NCBI GenBank assembly: GCA_021792185.1
Contig: JAJYVD010000001.1
Coordinates: 136,623 to 200,622, forward strand
DNA from: Nitrospirota bacterium
GTDB lineage: Bacteria > Nitrospirota > Thermodesulfovibrionia > Thermodesulfovibrionales > Dissulfurispiraceae
Length of the DNA: 64,000 bases
Direction: 5' to 3'
Positions 45,613 to 54,649 of the stretch are shown here, in pieces. Numbering within the stretch: the stretch's first letter is position 1; each line of letters starts with the position of its first letter. Made by a program: the position numbers and the translations under genes. Below the pieces are notes generated by a model. It saw only the letters and a program-made list of their open reading frames with translations. It had not been told where the DNA came from and made no database searches.

Positions 45613-46632
45613 CTACTTAGCGCTCAATTCATGCACTTCTTCTACCATTGCGACGGCGTTTTCAACAGGCGTTTCAGGCAATATTCCATGACCGAGATTG
45701 AAGACATGCCCCTTCGCTCCTTTTGCGCCTTGAAGGATGCGCGACACGCCTTCCTTTATCAGATCCTTTGTGCCGAATAAAGCGCACGGATCAAGGTTGC
45801 CCTGGACAGCGACATCATTGCCGAGCGCGTTGACGGCGTCGGAAATATCGATCCTCCAGTCAATGCCGAGCACGTCAGCACCCGACTGTTTGACCTTCTT
45901 GAGCATCGCGCTTCCGTTAAAGGCAAAATAAATAACAGGCACCTTGCCTTTGAATGCGGCGACTATTCTTTGAACGTAAGGCAGTGCATACGTTTCAAAA
46001 TCGGACGGAGAAAGTATCCCGGCCCACGAATCAAATACCTGTATGGCATGGACTCCGGCGTCTATCTGCGCTTGAAGATAATTTATGACCGTATCGGTAA
46101 TCTTGTCCATGAGTTTTGCGTAAAGGTCCGGCGTCCGGAACATCATCTTTTTTGTATTAATAAAATTCTTCGAACTGCCGCCTTCGATCATATAAGTCGC
46201 GAGTGTGAACGGAGCGCCCGAAAAGCCGATTAGAGGCACATTCAATTTCTTGACCAATATCTTTATCGCCTCCATGACAAATGGAACGTCTTCCTCGGAC
46301 TTTATCTTTCTTAACTTTGAAATAGCTATATCGCTTCTTACCGGGTCGTATAAAATCGGCCCCTTTGACTCTGAAAATTCGAGCTTCATGCCCATTGCCT
46401 CTATCGGGACAAGAATATCGGAAAAGAGTATCGCTACATCTACCTTGAGAATATCGACAGGCTGGATTGTCACTTCAGCGGCAAGCTCAGGGGTCTTGCA
46501 AAGCGTAAGAAAGTCTACCTTTGAGCGCACCTTTTGATATTCCGGCAAATATCTTCCGGCCTGCCTCATGAGCCATACAGGAGTGTAATCCGTTTTTTCG
46601 CCTCTGCATGCCTTAAGAAACGTATCGTTCAT
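45613..46632 (-). CDS. hemE: uroporphyrinogen decarboxylase
   Basis: 339 residues, typical of HemE. It has [15 protein letters not shown] at the start, [35 protein letters not shown] and [10 protein letters not shown]. It decarboxylates uroporphyrinogen III to coproporphyrinogen III. Its start overlaps the radical SAM gene by 4 bases. The neighbouring radical SAM gene resembles alternative haem enzymes, so tetrapyrrole synthesis is a shared theme, although the classical and siroheme routes differ. Confidence 0.95.
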   Translation of the reverse strand: MNDTFLKACRGEKTDYTPVWLMRQAGRYLPEYQKVRSKVDFLTLCKTPELAAEVTIQPVDILKVDVAILFSDILVPIEAMGMKLEFSESKGPILYDPVRSDIAISKLRKIKSEEDVPFVMEAIKILVKKLNVPLIGFSGAPFTLATYMIEGGSSKNFINTKKMMFRTPDLYAKLMDKITDTVINYLQAQIDAGVHAIQVFDSWAGILSPSDFETYALPYVQRIVAAFKGKVPVIYFAFNGSAMLKKVKQSGADVLGIDWRIDISDAVNALGNDVAVQGNLDPCALFGTKDLIKEGVSRILQGAKGAKGHVFNLGHGILPETPVENAVAMVEEVHELSAK

Positions 46633-47702
46633 TTAGCTACCGCCTTTTTCATTTTTATCGGAACATAACCGCAAAACGGCTCTTCTTCAAGGTAATCGCC
46701 TTTCATCGCGTAGGCCCGCGCCCTGCATCCTCCGCATACATTCACGAATTCGCACGAGCCGCATCTGCCCTTATATTTTTTGAAATCCCTCATGTCTTTG
46801 AACAATTCGGAGTTTTCCCATATATCCTTAAATGACTGCTTTCTGATATTGCCGGCGGACATCGGGAAATAACTGCACGGCAGCACATCGCCGTCCACAT
46901 TGATAAGGCAAATGAGCTGTCCGGCAAGACATCCCTTTGAACCTCCCGTGGAGAATTTCAATGTTCTCCTCTCGATTTTTTTCCCCTCTTCTTTTGCTTT
47001 CTGCAGCACTACCCTATAATAATGCGGCGCGCAGGTCGGCCTTACAAGCATGTCATGTTCATCTTTTTCCATGCGATAATGCCATTCGAGTATCTCCTCA
47101 TAATCTTCCTTTGAGATAAGCTCCGACATTATCTCCTCTCCCCTGCCGGTCGGGACGATCATGAACATATACCACGCGGTTGCTCCGAGTTCCTTCGCGA
47201 GCTTATAGACCCTGGGGATCTCTTCCTGATTGCGCTTTGTGAATGACGAGTTTATTATGAATTCAATGCCGTGACGTTTAAAAAGCCCTGCGGCATTGAG
47301 TATGCCTTTAAACGCGCCTTTTTCGTTCCTGAAATTATCATGCACCTCTTCCGTGGAACCGTCAAGGCTTAAGGATACGATCCTGATGCCGGATGCCTTT
47401 ACCTTTTCGCATATAGCGTCAGTAACGAGAGAGCCGTTCGTGGCAAGACACATTCTCAGGCCTTTTTCTGTGCCGTATTTCGCGATTTCAAATACATCCC
47501 CGCGCATGAGCGGCTCGCCGCCTGAAAGGACGATTACAGGCTTTGCATAACTCGAAATATCGTCAATGACGCGGCATGCCTCCTCTAACGGAAAATCGGG
47601 ATGCCCTTTTATCTCCATCTCCGACGATGAGCGGCAGTGAACGCATTTGAGATTGCACCTGCGTGTTATTTCCCATGCTATCCATTTCGGCGTAAATTCC
47701 AT
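46629..47702 (-). CDS. radical SAM/SPASM protein, AhbD/NirJ-like haem-type
   Basis: 357 residues. Radical SAM motif CNLKCVHC at about 16-23, [33 protein letters not shown], and a C-terminal SPASM region with [24 protein letters not shown] and [19 protein letters not shown]. This pattern fits the AhbC/AhbD/NirJ/PqqE group. Next to hemE, an AhbD-like role (oxidative decarboxylation to haem b) or a haem d1-type role is plausible. The exact member cannot be fixed by eye. It overlaps hemE by 4 bases. Confidence 0.8.
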   Translation of the reverse strand: MEFTPKWIAWEITRRCNLKCVHCRSSSEMEIKGHPDFPLEEACRVIDDISSYAKPVIVLSGGEPLMRGDVFEIAKYGTEKGLRMCLATNGSLVTDAICEKVKASGIRIVSLSLDGSTEEVHDNFRNEKGAFKGILNAAGLFKRHGIEFIINSSFTKRNQEEIPRVYKLAKELGATAWYMFMIVPTGRGEEIMSELISKEDYEEILEWHYRMEKDEHDMLVRPTCAPHYYRVVLQKAKEEGKKIERRTLKFSTGGSKGCLAGQLICLINVDGDVLPCSYFPMSAGNIRKQSFKDIWENSELFKDMRDFKKYKGRCGSCEFVNVCGGCRARAYAMKGDYLEEEPFCGYVPIKMKKAVAK

Positions 47703-47772
47703 AGAAAATTATTATACCTTACCAAACTTAGCAGAAGCAAAGAAGGTATGGATGAAAAGCCTTTTAAACTGT

Positions 47773-47934
47773 ATGTGAGGCGTGCTGAAAAAGCCTTTAC
47801 TCACATGGAATATAATCACAACATTCTCTTTCCCGTGAGCTACAACATTGCTTTCTTATTCAATAAGACAAAGATAATCTCCGGATTGCACAGGCAACTA
47901 CACTTAGTAAAGGCTTTTGAAGGATGCCTCACAT
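47773..47934. repeat. structured repeat family II, copy 3 (diverged)
   Basis: Ends ATGTGAGGC and GCCTCACAT pair perfectly over 9 bases. The sub-terminal blocks CTGAAAAAGCCTTTA and TAAAGGCTTTTGA match the other family II copies, while the middle is strongly diverged. It fills most of the 247-base gap between the hflX end and the radical SAM gene start. The paired ends differ in sequence from copies 1 and 2. Confidence 0.6.
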
Positions 47935-47949
47935 GCCGATAACAAAAAA

Positions 47950-49566
47950 TTATTGTGATTCCCAAATTCGCTGCTCGATAGCCTTCAGAAGCGGCTCAAG
48001 AGAATCAGGATTAACAGCCGACACCGCAAGCGCATCGTATCGCAGCGCTATATTTTTCACCTCATCCTTCAGTACCTTATCTGTTTTATTGAAAACAATA
48101 AACCTCGGCTTGTCCTTGATCTTCAGGTCGCTTAAAATATTCTCGACAGACAATATCTGCTGCTCGAATCTCGGATTCGATATATCCACGAGATGGAGCA
48201 ATAAATCGGCGTCTTCGAGTTCCTCGAGGGTTGACTTGAATGCCGCCATCAAATCCTTCGGCAGATCCCTTATAAAACCGACCGTATCGGTAATAATAAC
48301 CTCGCGCTCTTTGGGAAATCTCAGCCTCCTGCTCGCAGTGTCTAATGTGGCGAACATCTTATCCTCGACAATGGTCGCGCTCTTTGTAAGGGTATTCAAA
48401 AGGGTTGATTTGCCGGCGTTTGTATAACCTATTATCGAGACGATAGGAATGCCCTTGCCGACTCTCCTCTGCTTCCTCTGCTTCCGCGCCTCGCTCAACG
48501 TATCAAGCTCTTTTTCGAGGCGGGTTATCCTTTCGCGGATGCGCCTCCTGTCTATTTCGAGCTTCATTTCGCCGGGCCCCCTTCCGCCGATACCTCCCGT
48601 AAGTCTCGACATGGCGGTGCCTTTACCTGTAAGCCTCGGAAGCATATATTTCAACTGGGCAAGCTCCACCTGAACCTTGCCGTCGCGGCTGTGCGCCCTT
48701 CGAGCGAAAATATCGAGTATCAATTGAGAGCGGTCGATGACCTTCAGTTCCGTAGTTTCTCCAATCGCCCGTATCTGCGAAGGACTTAAATCCTGATCAA
48801 ATATCAGTAAAGTAGCGCCCTTATCCATTGCATTGATCACCAGATCTTTGAGCTTTCCTTCCCCTAAAAGGTATTTCGGATTTAGATCCTTTACCCGTTG
48901 AATAACGGCATCGAGCACGATCACATCGCTCGATACGGCAAGCTCCTTGAGTTCCTCCATCGAATCTTCCAGTTCGTATTTAGGCTTTGTAGACGCGCTC
49001 ACAAGAATAGCCCTTTCCCTTTTGTCCTTCCGGTCTATAACCCTGCGCCTGTCCATCTCGTCTTCGAGGGAAGAGATAAAACTCCTGAAATCGAGGTCGA
49101 ACCTGTAAAAATCTGACGATATGGTCTCGTGCTTCTTATCCGAGCCATAAGGCATCAGATATGCCGCGTAGATGTTATAAGGAAGCCCTTCCCGCACGCT
49201 TATGGCAGCTATCATATCGAATCTTAAGAGTGAGAGGTCTGTAATGTCTTCTCTATTCAGAGGTTCGTCCGCAAGATGGGTATGGATAAACCGCAAGCCG
49301 CGCAGAGCGCTTCTGCCCAAAGGGAAATCGTCGAGGCCGGGGATGAAAACACCCCTTGCGCCTCCGACGATGACATGGGTTATAACTCCGCCCCTGCTTG
49401 CAAGAATGCCTATCTGCTTGCCGATTTCAAAGGAAAGTTCCGTCAGGTATCTCGCGAGTTCAACCGTTATAAGCTTATCCGCCGGGATTTTCCTGCGATA
49501 GATCTTTTCGAGGGAATAAAGGACACTCTTTTTTAAACCCGATATATTTCCGTAAATGGTTGCGAT
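47950..49566 (-). CDS. hflX: GTPase HflX, long form, apparent ATC start
   Basis: 538 residues if it starts at ATC 49566. The C-terminal GTPase domain has GYTNAGKSTL, DTVGFIRDLP and FNKTD. The HflX N-domain shows KYLLGEGKLKDL and GGIGGRGPGEMKLEIDRRRI. HflX binds ribosomes and splits stalled 70S particles. In frame upstream of the first usual start (TTG 49320) are 82 codons, among them LEKIYRRKIPADKLITVELA and HVIVGGARGVFIPGL, that match the extension of long HflX proteins. They contain no ATG, GTG or TTG. AGGAGGT at 49582-49576 lies nine bases before ATC. The start is therefore unusual or the sequence has an error. Confidence 0.85.
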   Translation of the reverse strand: MATIYGNISGLKKSVLYSLEKIYRRKIPADKLITVELARYLTELSFEIGKQIGILASRGGVITHVIVGGARGVFIPGLDDFPLGRSALRGLRFIHTHLADEPLNREDITDLSLLRFDMIAAISVREGLPYNIYAAYLMPYGSDKKHETISSDFYRFDLDFRSFISSLEDEMDRRRVIDRKDKRERAILVSASTKPKYELEDSMEELKELAVSSDVIVLDAVIQRVKDLNPKYLLGEGKLKDLVINAMDKGATLLIFDQDLSPSQIRAIGETTELKVIDRSQLILDIFARRAHSRDGKVQVELAQLKYMLPRLTGKGTAMSRLTGGIGGRGPGEMKLEIDRRRIRERITRLEKELDTLSEARKQRKQRRVGKGIPIVSIIGYTNAGKSTLLNTLTKSATIVEDKMFATLDTASRRLRFPKEREVIITDTVGFIRDLPKDLMAAFKSTLEELEDADLLLHLVDISNPRFEQQILSVENILSDLKIKDKPRFIVFNKTDKVLKDEVKNIALRYDALAVSAVNPDSLEPLLKAIEQRIWESQ

Positions 49567-49575
49567 CTTTTTTAA

Positions 49576-49582
49576 ACCTCCT
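49576..49582 (-). promoter_or_regulatory. strong Shine-Dalgarno sequence that decides the hflX start
   Basis: AGGAGGT on the minus strand, nine bases before an ATC codon (49566-49564) and 18 before an ATT codon (49557-49555). No canonical start exists in any frame in this stretch. It supports translation of the conserved N-terminal extension. It lies just after the stop of the peptidase gene. Confidence 0.6.
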
Positions 49583-49583
49583 G

Positions 49584-52565
49584 TTATAGAGTTACATCGA
49601 ATTCCATCTCTTTGTCTCCAAAGAGAAATCGCTTTCTTAATATCTTTACCTTTACAGTATCTCCCTTTTTCTTGTAGAAGAGATGGAGTTTTATATCGTC
49701 CACCTTGCTCACGTCAATGCCGTCGAGGGATAGTATTATATCTCCCTCGGTCAGACCGGCCTTTTCGGCAACGCTGTCTTCGGCAAATCCGTCTATAGCG
49801 ACCTTTCCGTTATCCTCTTTCAGCAAAACCATAAGTTTCGGCGCGGAAGCGCCGTCAAGCGGTTTCGGAAAGATTATATAATCTGCGATATTCCGTTCGA
49901 TATCCACATCATTGAGAATAGTTGCATAGTCATACCCATTGCGCCTGAATGTCCTCTTCGGAATTCCGGAGCCGTGTTGCAAATGCCCTCCTCCGGCTAA
50001 AACGACCATTCGATAATCGGGATTCTTCTTCATGAACTCATCCACCGACATCGACATAGTCTCGTCCCAAAGTATCTGCGACTGATAGAAAAAATCAAAA
50101 TTCCTCTCCTTAGACCTGCCGTGCATCTCAAAAATTTTCTTAAGTCTTTCCCTGTATTCGTTGTCCGAAAAATCCATCTGCAAAGGGATTTCGTTCTTTT
50201 CCCCACCGGACAGCGCATCTATGCCGCTTTTTGACACTTTGTCCACAATCTCACGCCGGATATTAAGGGCAATCACCGGTATTTTTTCCTGCCTTGCGAA
50301 ATCGAGTATCGGCTTGTAAAGATTGTAATCGAACCCCCACCTCTTGAAATACTCGGAACTTTTCAGAAACTCCCTCTCATCGATCCCGCCTGCTATATAA
50401 TCGTCCAATACTTTCTGAAAAGGCCGCTGAAACATCTCCATTCCAACGGCTATCTTTTTATGCTTTTTGTGCAATCCCTTTATGAGTTCGAGCTGGACAT
50501 TATGATGGGCAAACCTGTCATGATATTCACCGATATAGACAATCTTTTTGGCGGATACCGCCTCTATAACATCCGATAATGCCTTGATAGCCGAAAGATC
50601 TACAGCCATGGTATCTTCTTTATTCTCCACTTTTATTCCTCTCTGAGTTTCAGCGATTTTTTTATCGATATTTCTGCCTTTATCAAAAGCTGCAAGGCTA
50701 TATTTCCCGTAATGGAATATCTTTCTGAAGGCGGCGTCAACCTCCTCCTTTGATCTTCCGTTAATAATAGCGGTGACCTTATTTGAATTCCACGGATTTT
50801 TCTTAATAACGATACTGAAACCCGAATCTATTATCTCAGGCTTTCCATAGAGCCTTTCGATCAATGGATTGTCGCCTCCAAGTACTACAAGCGACGATGA
50901 TTTTATGTCGGAATCGCCGATATCCTTACTCTCTTTTTCTACCGCCCCTCTTTCTTTAAAAGAATCGATAACAGCCTTATAAGCCTCTCTGTTACTGATC
51001 GGAAAGACAATTATAATCTTTTCATCGCCTAAAAGCCTTGCTATAACAGGAGGGATCTCGTCATTGGAGAGTTTTCTTGCTATATCGTAATCTTCATCCA
51101 TAATTATTTTTTCAGGCATGCTCGCAAGGGATAATGTCAAGCCTGTCTTCACCTTATCCGCCCTGACCCAAACCTTCTTTTTAAAGCCGTCCGAATAATA
51201 AATAGTCAGGGGAACATCTATTGCGTAAACCCTTCCCCTCTGCCCGATATCAAAGCTGAATTCATATTTGTTCCTACCCTGTTTGATCCGGGAAGACTCG
51301 ACATAAATATCAGGAATTCCCACAATATCAACCCACTGCCTGAAAAACCATTGCATATCTTTCCCGTAATTCCTCTCGAATATTACCCGCAGATCGTCCC
51401 ATGACGCCTTCTTAAAACTCTTTTCTTTTATGATGTCCCTCAATGACCGGTAAAAAATATCTTCTCCCGTAATATTTTTGAGCATATGGAATATCATGGC
51501 GGTTTTTCCGTAGCCTATTGCTTTCGATGAAAAATCTATCCTGCCCGCGAATTTCCTGACAGGTAATTCATTTTTCTCGTTTACATAGCTTCCGTAATCG
51601 ATAAGCGACTGTTTTCTGTATTCCCATCCCTTGCCTTTCCGCTCCTCGTAAAGATGGTCTGCAAGATATGTGGTAAGTCCCTCTGCCCAGTTTCCCTTTT
51701 CGTAATCGATATACACGAGATTGCCGAACCACTGATGCAGGATTTCATGTCCGAGGGATGTCTCCACAATAAATGGAAGCCTCACAACATCCCGGCCGAG
51801 CAGTGTATATGAAGGCATCGAGTATCCGGTCGGCAGGAAATTTTCGACGATCGAAAACCTCTTGTATGGATATTTGCCTAAAAACGCCTCATACATCTTG
51901 AGATACTTCTTTGTGTACTCTATGTATTGTTTGGCAAGTTCGATATCCTCTTTAAAGAAATAGGCATAGATTTCGATGCCGTTAAAGCTGTCTTTTATTA
52001 TGTCGTATTTATTTGTTGCGATTAGGTTTATTCCGTCAACCGGATGCGGGAATTCGAAGATAAATTCCGCATTGCCGTTCTTTGTGTTTTTGATAATGCT
52101 TTCTGCCTCTGAAACGGCCTCGTATCCCTTTGGGAGGATCGCCCTGAGTTTATATCTGTATAAGCCGTCTGCCTGCGGATACCATATTCCTGTAAGGGAT
52201 ATTCCCCTATCGTCGATAATGCTACTCACAGCCCCGTAATTCGTATCGTAAACAGCTTTATTGTCTTTAAAAACACCTTCATATCTGATAATAAGAGCGC
52301 CGTTCTGGTGAGGCAAAATCTTTAATATCCCATTTCGCACATCAGGCTGAATCTTTTGTTGATTCAAACTTAAATCGGTAATCTTAAGCTCGCCTGCATG
52401 AATAACAAGCTCTTTGCCGGCGCTTACGTCAATCCTTGCAATTCCGGCAATCTTAGAGTTGTGAATATCGAATGCGACTTCCAGATTATACTCTGGCGAT
52501 TGCCCGGAGTGTGTGATAGCAGGCAGAAAAAGGAAGGTAATTATTATCAATAGCCGACAAAACAT
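49584..52565 (-). CDS. fusion: M1-family peptidase + ChaN-like haem-binding domain + PDZ domain
   Basis: 993 residues. A signal peptide (MFCRLLIIITFLFLPAITHS) suggests export. Residues about 25-430 are an M1 metallopeptidase: HEILH at 273-277 and the third ligand Glu295 in NWAEGLTTYLAD. The spacing is one residue shorter than HExxHx18E, and the GxMEN exopeptidase motif is replaced by TGYSMPSYT. Residues about 660-880 are a ChaN/haem-binding uptake domain (IVYIGEYHDRFAHHNVQLELI, GMEMFQRPFQ, VLAGGGHLQHGSGIP). Residues about 895-993 are a PDZ domain (AEKAGLTEGDIILSLDGIDV). Together they suggest a periplasmic protease or chaperone linked to iron or haem. Confidence 0.83.
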   Translation of the reverse strand: MFCRLLIIITFLFLPAITHSGQSPEYNLEVAFDIHNSKIAGIARIDVSAGKELVIHAGELKITDLSLNQQKIQPDVRNGILKILPHQNGALIIRYEGVFKDNKAVYDTNYGAVSSIIDDRGISLTGIWYPQADGLYRYKLRAILPKGYEAVSEAESIIKNTKNGNAEFIFEFPHPVDGINLIATNKYDIIKDSFNGIEIYAYFFKEDIELAKQYIEYTKKYLKMYEAFLGKYPYKRFSIVENFLPTGYSMPSYTLLGRDVVRLPFIVETSLGHEILHQWFGNLVYIDYEKGNWAEGLTTYLADHLYEERKGKGWEYRKQSLIDYGSYVNEKNELPVRKFAGRIDFSSKAIGYGKTAMIFHMLKNITGEDIFYRSLRDIIKEKSFKKASWDDLRVIFERNYGKDMQWFFRQWVDIVGIPDIYVESSRIKQGRNKYEFSFDIGQRGRVYAIDVPLTIYYSDGFKKKVWVRADKVKTGLTLSLASMPEKIIMDEDYDIARKLSNDEIPPVIARLLGDEKIIIVFPISNREAYKAVIDSFKERGAVEKESKDIGDSDIKSSSLVVLGGDNPLIERLYGKPEIIDSGFSIVIKKNPWNSNKVTAIINGRSKEEVDAAFRKIFHYGKYSLAAFDKGRNIDKKIAETQRGIKVENKEDTMAVDLSAIKALSDVIEAVSAKKIVYIGEYHDRFAHHNVQLELIKGLHKKHKKIAVGMEMFQRPFQKVLDDYIAGGIDEREFLKSSEYFKRWGFDYNLYKPILDFARQEKIPVIALNIRREIVDKVSKSGIDALSGGEKNEIPLQMDFSDNEYRERLKKIFEMHGRSKERNFDFFYQSQILWDETMSMSVDEFMKKNPDYRMVVLAGGGHLQHGSGIPKRTFRRNGYDYATILNDVDIERNIADYIIFPKPLDGASAPKLMVLLKEDNGKVAIDGFAEDSVAEKAGLTEGDIILSLDGIDVSKVDDIKLHLFYKKKGDTVKVKILRKRFLFGDKEMEFDVTL

Positions 52566-52600
52566 TTTTTATTATATCACAATCCGTAATCACGGTATTG

Positions 52601-52766
52601 CAGGCATATAGCCCAATTACTGATAGCAAAATCTCGGGTTACCTCAACTCGGCTGAAGTCGAAGCGGAAGCCGAGCAATACAATTTGGAATAAACATTAT
52701 GGTCGAATAATGATATATACTTGTAATAAGGTAGTTATTTTGCAAAGGAATTGGGCTATATGCCTG
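52601..52766. repeat. structured repeat family III, copy 1
   Basis: Ends CAGGCATATAGCCCAATT (52601-52618) and AATTGGGCTATATGCCTG (52749-52766) pair perfectly over 18 bases. Inside, CTCGGCT...AGCCGAG forms a hairpin. The blocks AGCAAAATCTC and TTATTTTGCAAA are shared with copy 2 at 44.8 kb, whose outer ends are quite different. It fills the 252-base spacer between the peptidase gene and the small membrane protein gene. Confidence 0.75.
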
Positions 52767-52817
52767 AGTATGGATTACTTTAGATAGTAATGGTATAAAG
52801 CACTTCTGGAGGCAAAG

Positions 52818-53084
52818 ATGAAACTGAAACCTGTAGCACTGGGGGTTGCGTTAGGGACGGTATGGGGCGGATCGCTGTTCGTTACGACATGGCTTTCATT
52901 TTATAGCGGCTATGGAAAGCTATTTCTTGAAGTCCTCGCGCAGTCCATATATCCGGGTTATACCATATCGCCTTTGGGAAGTTTCTTCGGGCTCTTTTAC
53001 GGATTCATAGACGGATTCGTGAGCGCGTGGCTAATAGCGGTGATATATAATAAGATAGCATTCAGAATACAAGCTGTTTCATGA
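52818..53084 (+). CDS. small holin-like membrane protein
   Basis: 88 residues with a GGAGG site before the ATG. Two membrane segments are visible, at about 5-30 (VALGVALGTVWGGSLFVTTWL) and 50-80 (PLGSFFGLFYGFIDGFVSAWLIAVIYNKI). The GALxxxxWGxxxF...GFIDGFxxxxLIAWLYN pattern matches a widespread small family annotated as bacteriophage holin, usually found outside phages. Its real role is unknown. The stop codon overlaps the first bases of repeat family I copy C. Confidence 0.7.
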   Translation: MKLKPVALGVALGTVWGGSLFVTTWLSFYSGYGKLFLEVLAQSIYPGYTISPLGSFFGLFYGFIDGFVSAWLIAVIYNKIAFRIQAVS

Positions 53085-53211
53085 GATAGGATATAGTATT
53101 TCCGCTCATTCTCGCCGGACATCCGTGTCCGGCTCCGAGGTACCAGCTCGGTTTCGCCATCACGGCGAAACTTCGAGCTGCTAAAGCCGCTCCAATACTA
53201 TATCCTATCTC
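53083..53211. repeat. structured repeat family I, copy C (inverted orientation)
   Basis: 129 bases. Ends GAGATAGGATATAGTATT (53083-53100) and AATACTATATCCTATCTC (53194-53211) pair perfectly over 18 bases. On the reverse strand the core matches copies A and B, with stems CAGCTC/GAGCTG, GTTTCGCC/GGCGAAAC and GGACA/TGTCC. The outer arms differ from copy A at three positions, each compensated on the other arm. It lies between the holin-like gene and the DUF362 gene. Confidence 0.85.
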
Positions 53212-53237
53212 CCCATAAAAATATGAGAGGTGAAATT

Positions 53238-54359
53238 ATGTCTAAAGTTTATTTCGCGTCGGCAAGGGTAAAAAAATGGAAATACGACGAGAGCATGCCC
53301 GGAAAGCTCGAGCGCCTGTTAAAAGAAATAGACCTCTCGAGATATTTTGAAAAAAACGAATGGGTGGCGGTAAAAACCCATTTCGGCTCTGAAGGGGCGC
53401 ATAGAATAGTAAGGCCGGTGTTTTTAAGAAAGGTGGTCGATGCGTTAAAAAGCGCCGGAACAAAGCCTTTTGTTACCGATACCGTAAGAATCAAGGGGCT
53501 CGATTACCTTGAAGTCGCGAACCAGAACGGCATAAACCATCTATCCATAGGCGCGCCTGTTGTTTTAGCCGACGGGCTTTATGGAAACGACAACATCATG
53601 GTAAAGGCAGGGGATATTCTCGGAGAGATAGCAGTGGCGTCCCTGATTTACGATGTGCCTGCGATGGTAGTCTGCTCGCACGTAAAAGGCCATATCAATG
53701 CCGGATATGCCGGAGCGATAAAGAACATTGCGATGGGCGGTGTAAGCGGCAGCCACAGGCACTGCGGCTGGAAGTGCGGAAGGGGCGCCATGCATACAAT
53801 AGGAGAAGGTGACCTCGTATGGGACAGCGAAAAATGCGCCCTCTGTTATCAATGCGAGGATATATGCCCTCTGGACTGCATAAGTTTCAAGGACGATAAA
53901 TTCAGTTATATCGACGAAAGGTGCTGGAGATGCGGCAGGTGCACGAGGGTATGCCCCGAAGGCTCCCTGCACTTGCCGGAAGATGTCGATGTCTTTATGA
54001 AATCCCTTTCGGAGGCCGCAAAGACAGTGCTCGGCACGTTTAAGCCTGATAAGGTCATCTACGTAAATTTCCTTACGGAAATCCAGCCTGAATGCGACTG
54101 CATGCCCGCCGCTGATGTGCCTGTTATTCAGGATATGGGAATTTTAATCTCGGACGACATCGTGGCCGTAGAGCAGGCATCAATGGACATGCTTTTAAAG
54201 GCAATCCCTTTGCCTTCATCCCTTGTGGAAGATGAAAAAATAAAACAAGGCGAAGACATACTGCTCGGCCTGTATCATAAAAACTATATACTTCAGGTGG
54301 AAGAGGCGGAAAGGCTCGGCCTCGGCAGCAGAGAATACGAACTAATAAATATTTCATAG
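53238..54359 (+). CDS. DUF362 domain 4Fe-4S protein
   Basis: 373 residues from ATG 53238, preceded by GAGAGGTGAAATT; an ATG at 53223 is possible. The DUF362 domain begins KVYFASARVKKWKYDE and has WVAVKTHFGSEGAHRIVRP, PFVTDTVRIKGLDYLEVA and VVCSHVKGHINAGYAGAIKNIAMGGVSG. Two ferredoxin clusters are near residues 202-245: CALCYQCEDICPLDC and CWRCGRCTRVCPEG. The family is common in anaerobes; function is unproven but electron transfer is likely. It sits between copies C and B of repeat family I. Confidence 0.85.
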   Translation: MSKVYFASARVKKWKYDESMPGKLERLLKEIDLSRYFEKNEWVAVKTHFGSEGAHRIVRPVFLRKVVDALKSAGTKPFVTDTVRIKGLDYLEVANQNGINHLSIGAPVVLADGLYGNDNIMVKAGDILGEIAVASLIYDVPAMVVCSHVKGHINAGYAGAIKNIAMGGVSGSHRHCGWKCGRGAMHTIGEGDLVWDSEKCALCYQCEDICPLDCISFKDDKFSYIDERCWRCGRCTRVCPEGSLHLPEDVDVFMKSLSEAAKTVLGTFKPDKVIYVNFLTEIQPECDCMPAADVPVIQDMGILISDDIVAVEQASMDMLLKAIPLPSSLVEDEKIKQGEDILLGLYHKNYILQVEEAERLGLGSREYELINIS

Positions 54360-54361
54360 GC

Positions 54362-54498
54362 TTATCAGGCATGGCATTGTATTGGAGCGGTTTCAGCGGC
54401 TCTAAGTTTCGCCGTGATGGCGAAACAGAGCCGGTGCCTCGGAGACGGACACGGATGTCCGGCGAGAATGAGCGGAAATACTGTGCCATGCCTGATAA
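54362..54498. repeat. structured repeat family I, copy B
   Basis: About 137 bases directly after the DUF362 stop. Outer ends starting TTATCAGGCATGGCATTG pair with a downstream ...GCCATGCCTGATAA over about 21 bases with one mismatch and a wobble. The core stems are CGGCTC/GAGCCG, GTTTCGCC/GGCGAAAC and GGACA/TGTCC. The arm sequence is unlike copies A and C apart from the inner GTATT/AATAC. Confidence 0.82.
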
Positions 54499-54649
54499 AA
54501 TAAAAGTGCTGCTGCCCGTGGAAACCGGACAGCAGCTTAGGGGAGGTAACGAGGCGCTTCTGATTTAAGAATAACAAACAAAATATCGACTGTCAAGAAA
54601 AAAATCTTATGCTATCTATTAATTTTAATTTTAGGAAGATAATCCATCT

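Noticed and set aside
54371..54568. 65-residue frame after the DUF362 gene
   Set aside because: Nearly all of it is repeat family I copy B, so it is not a gene.
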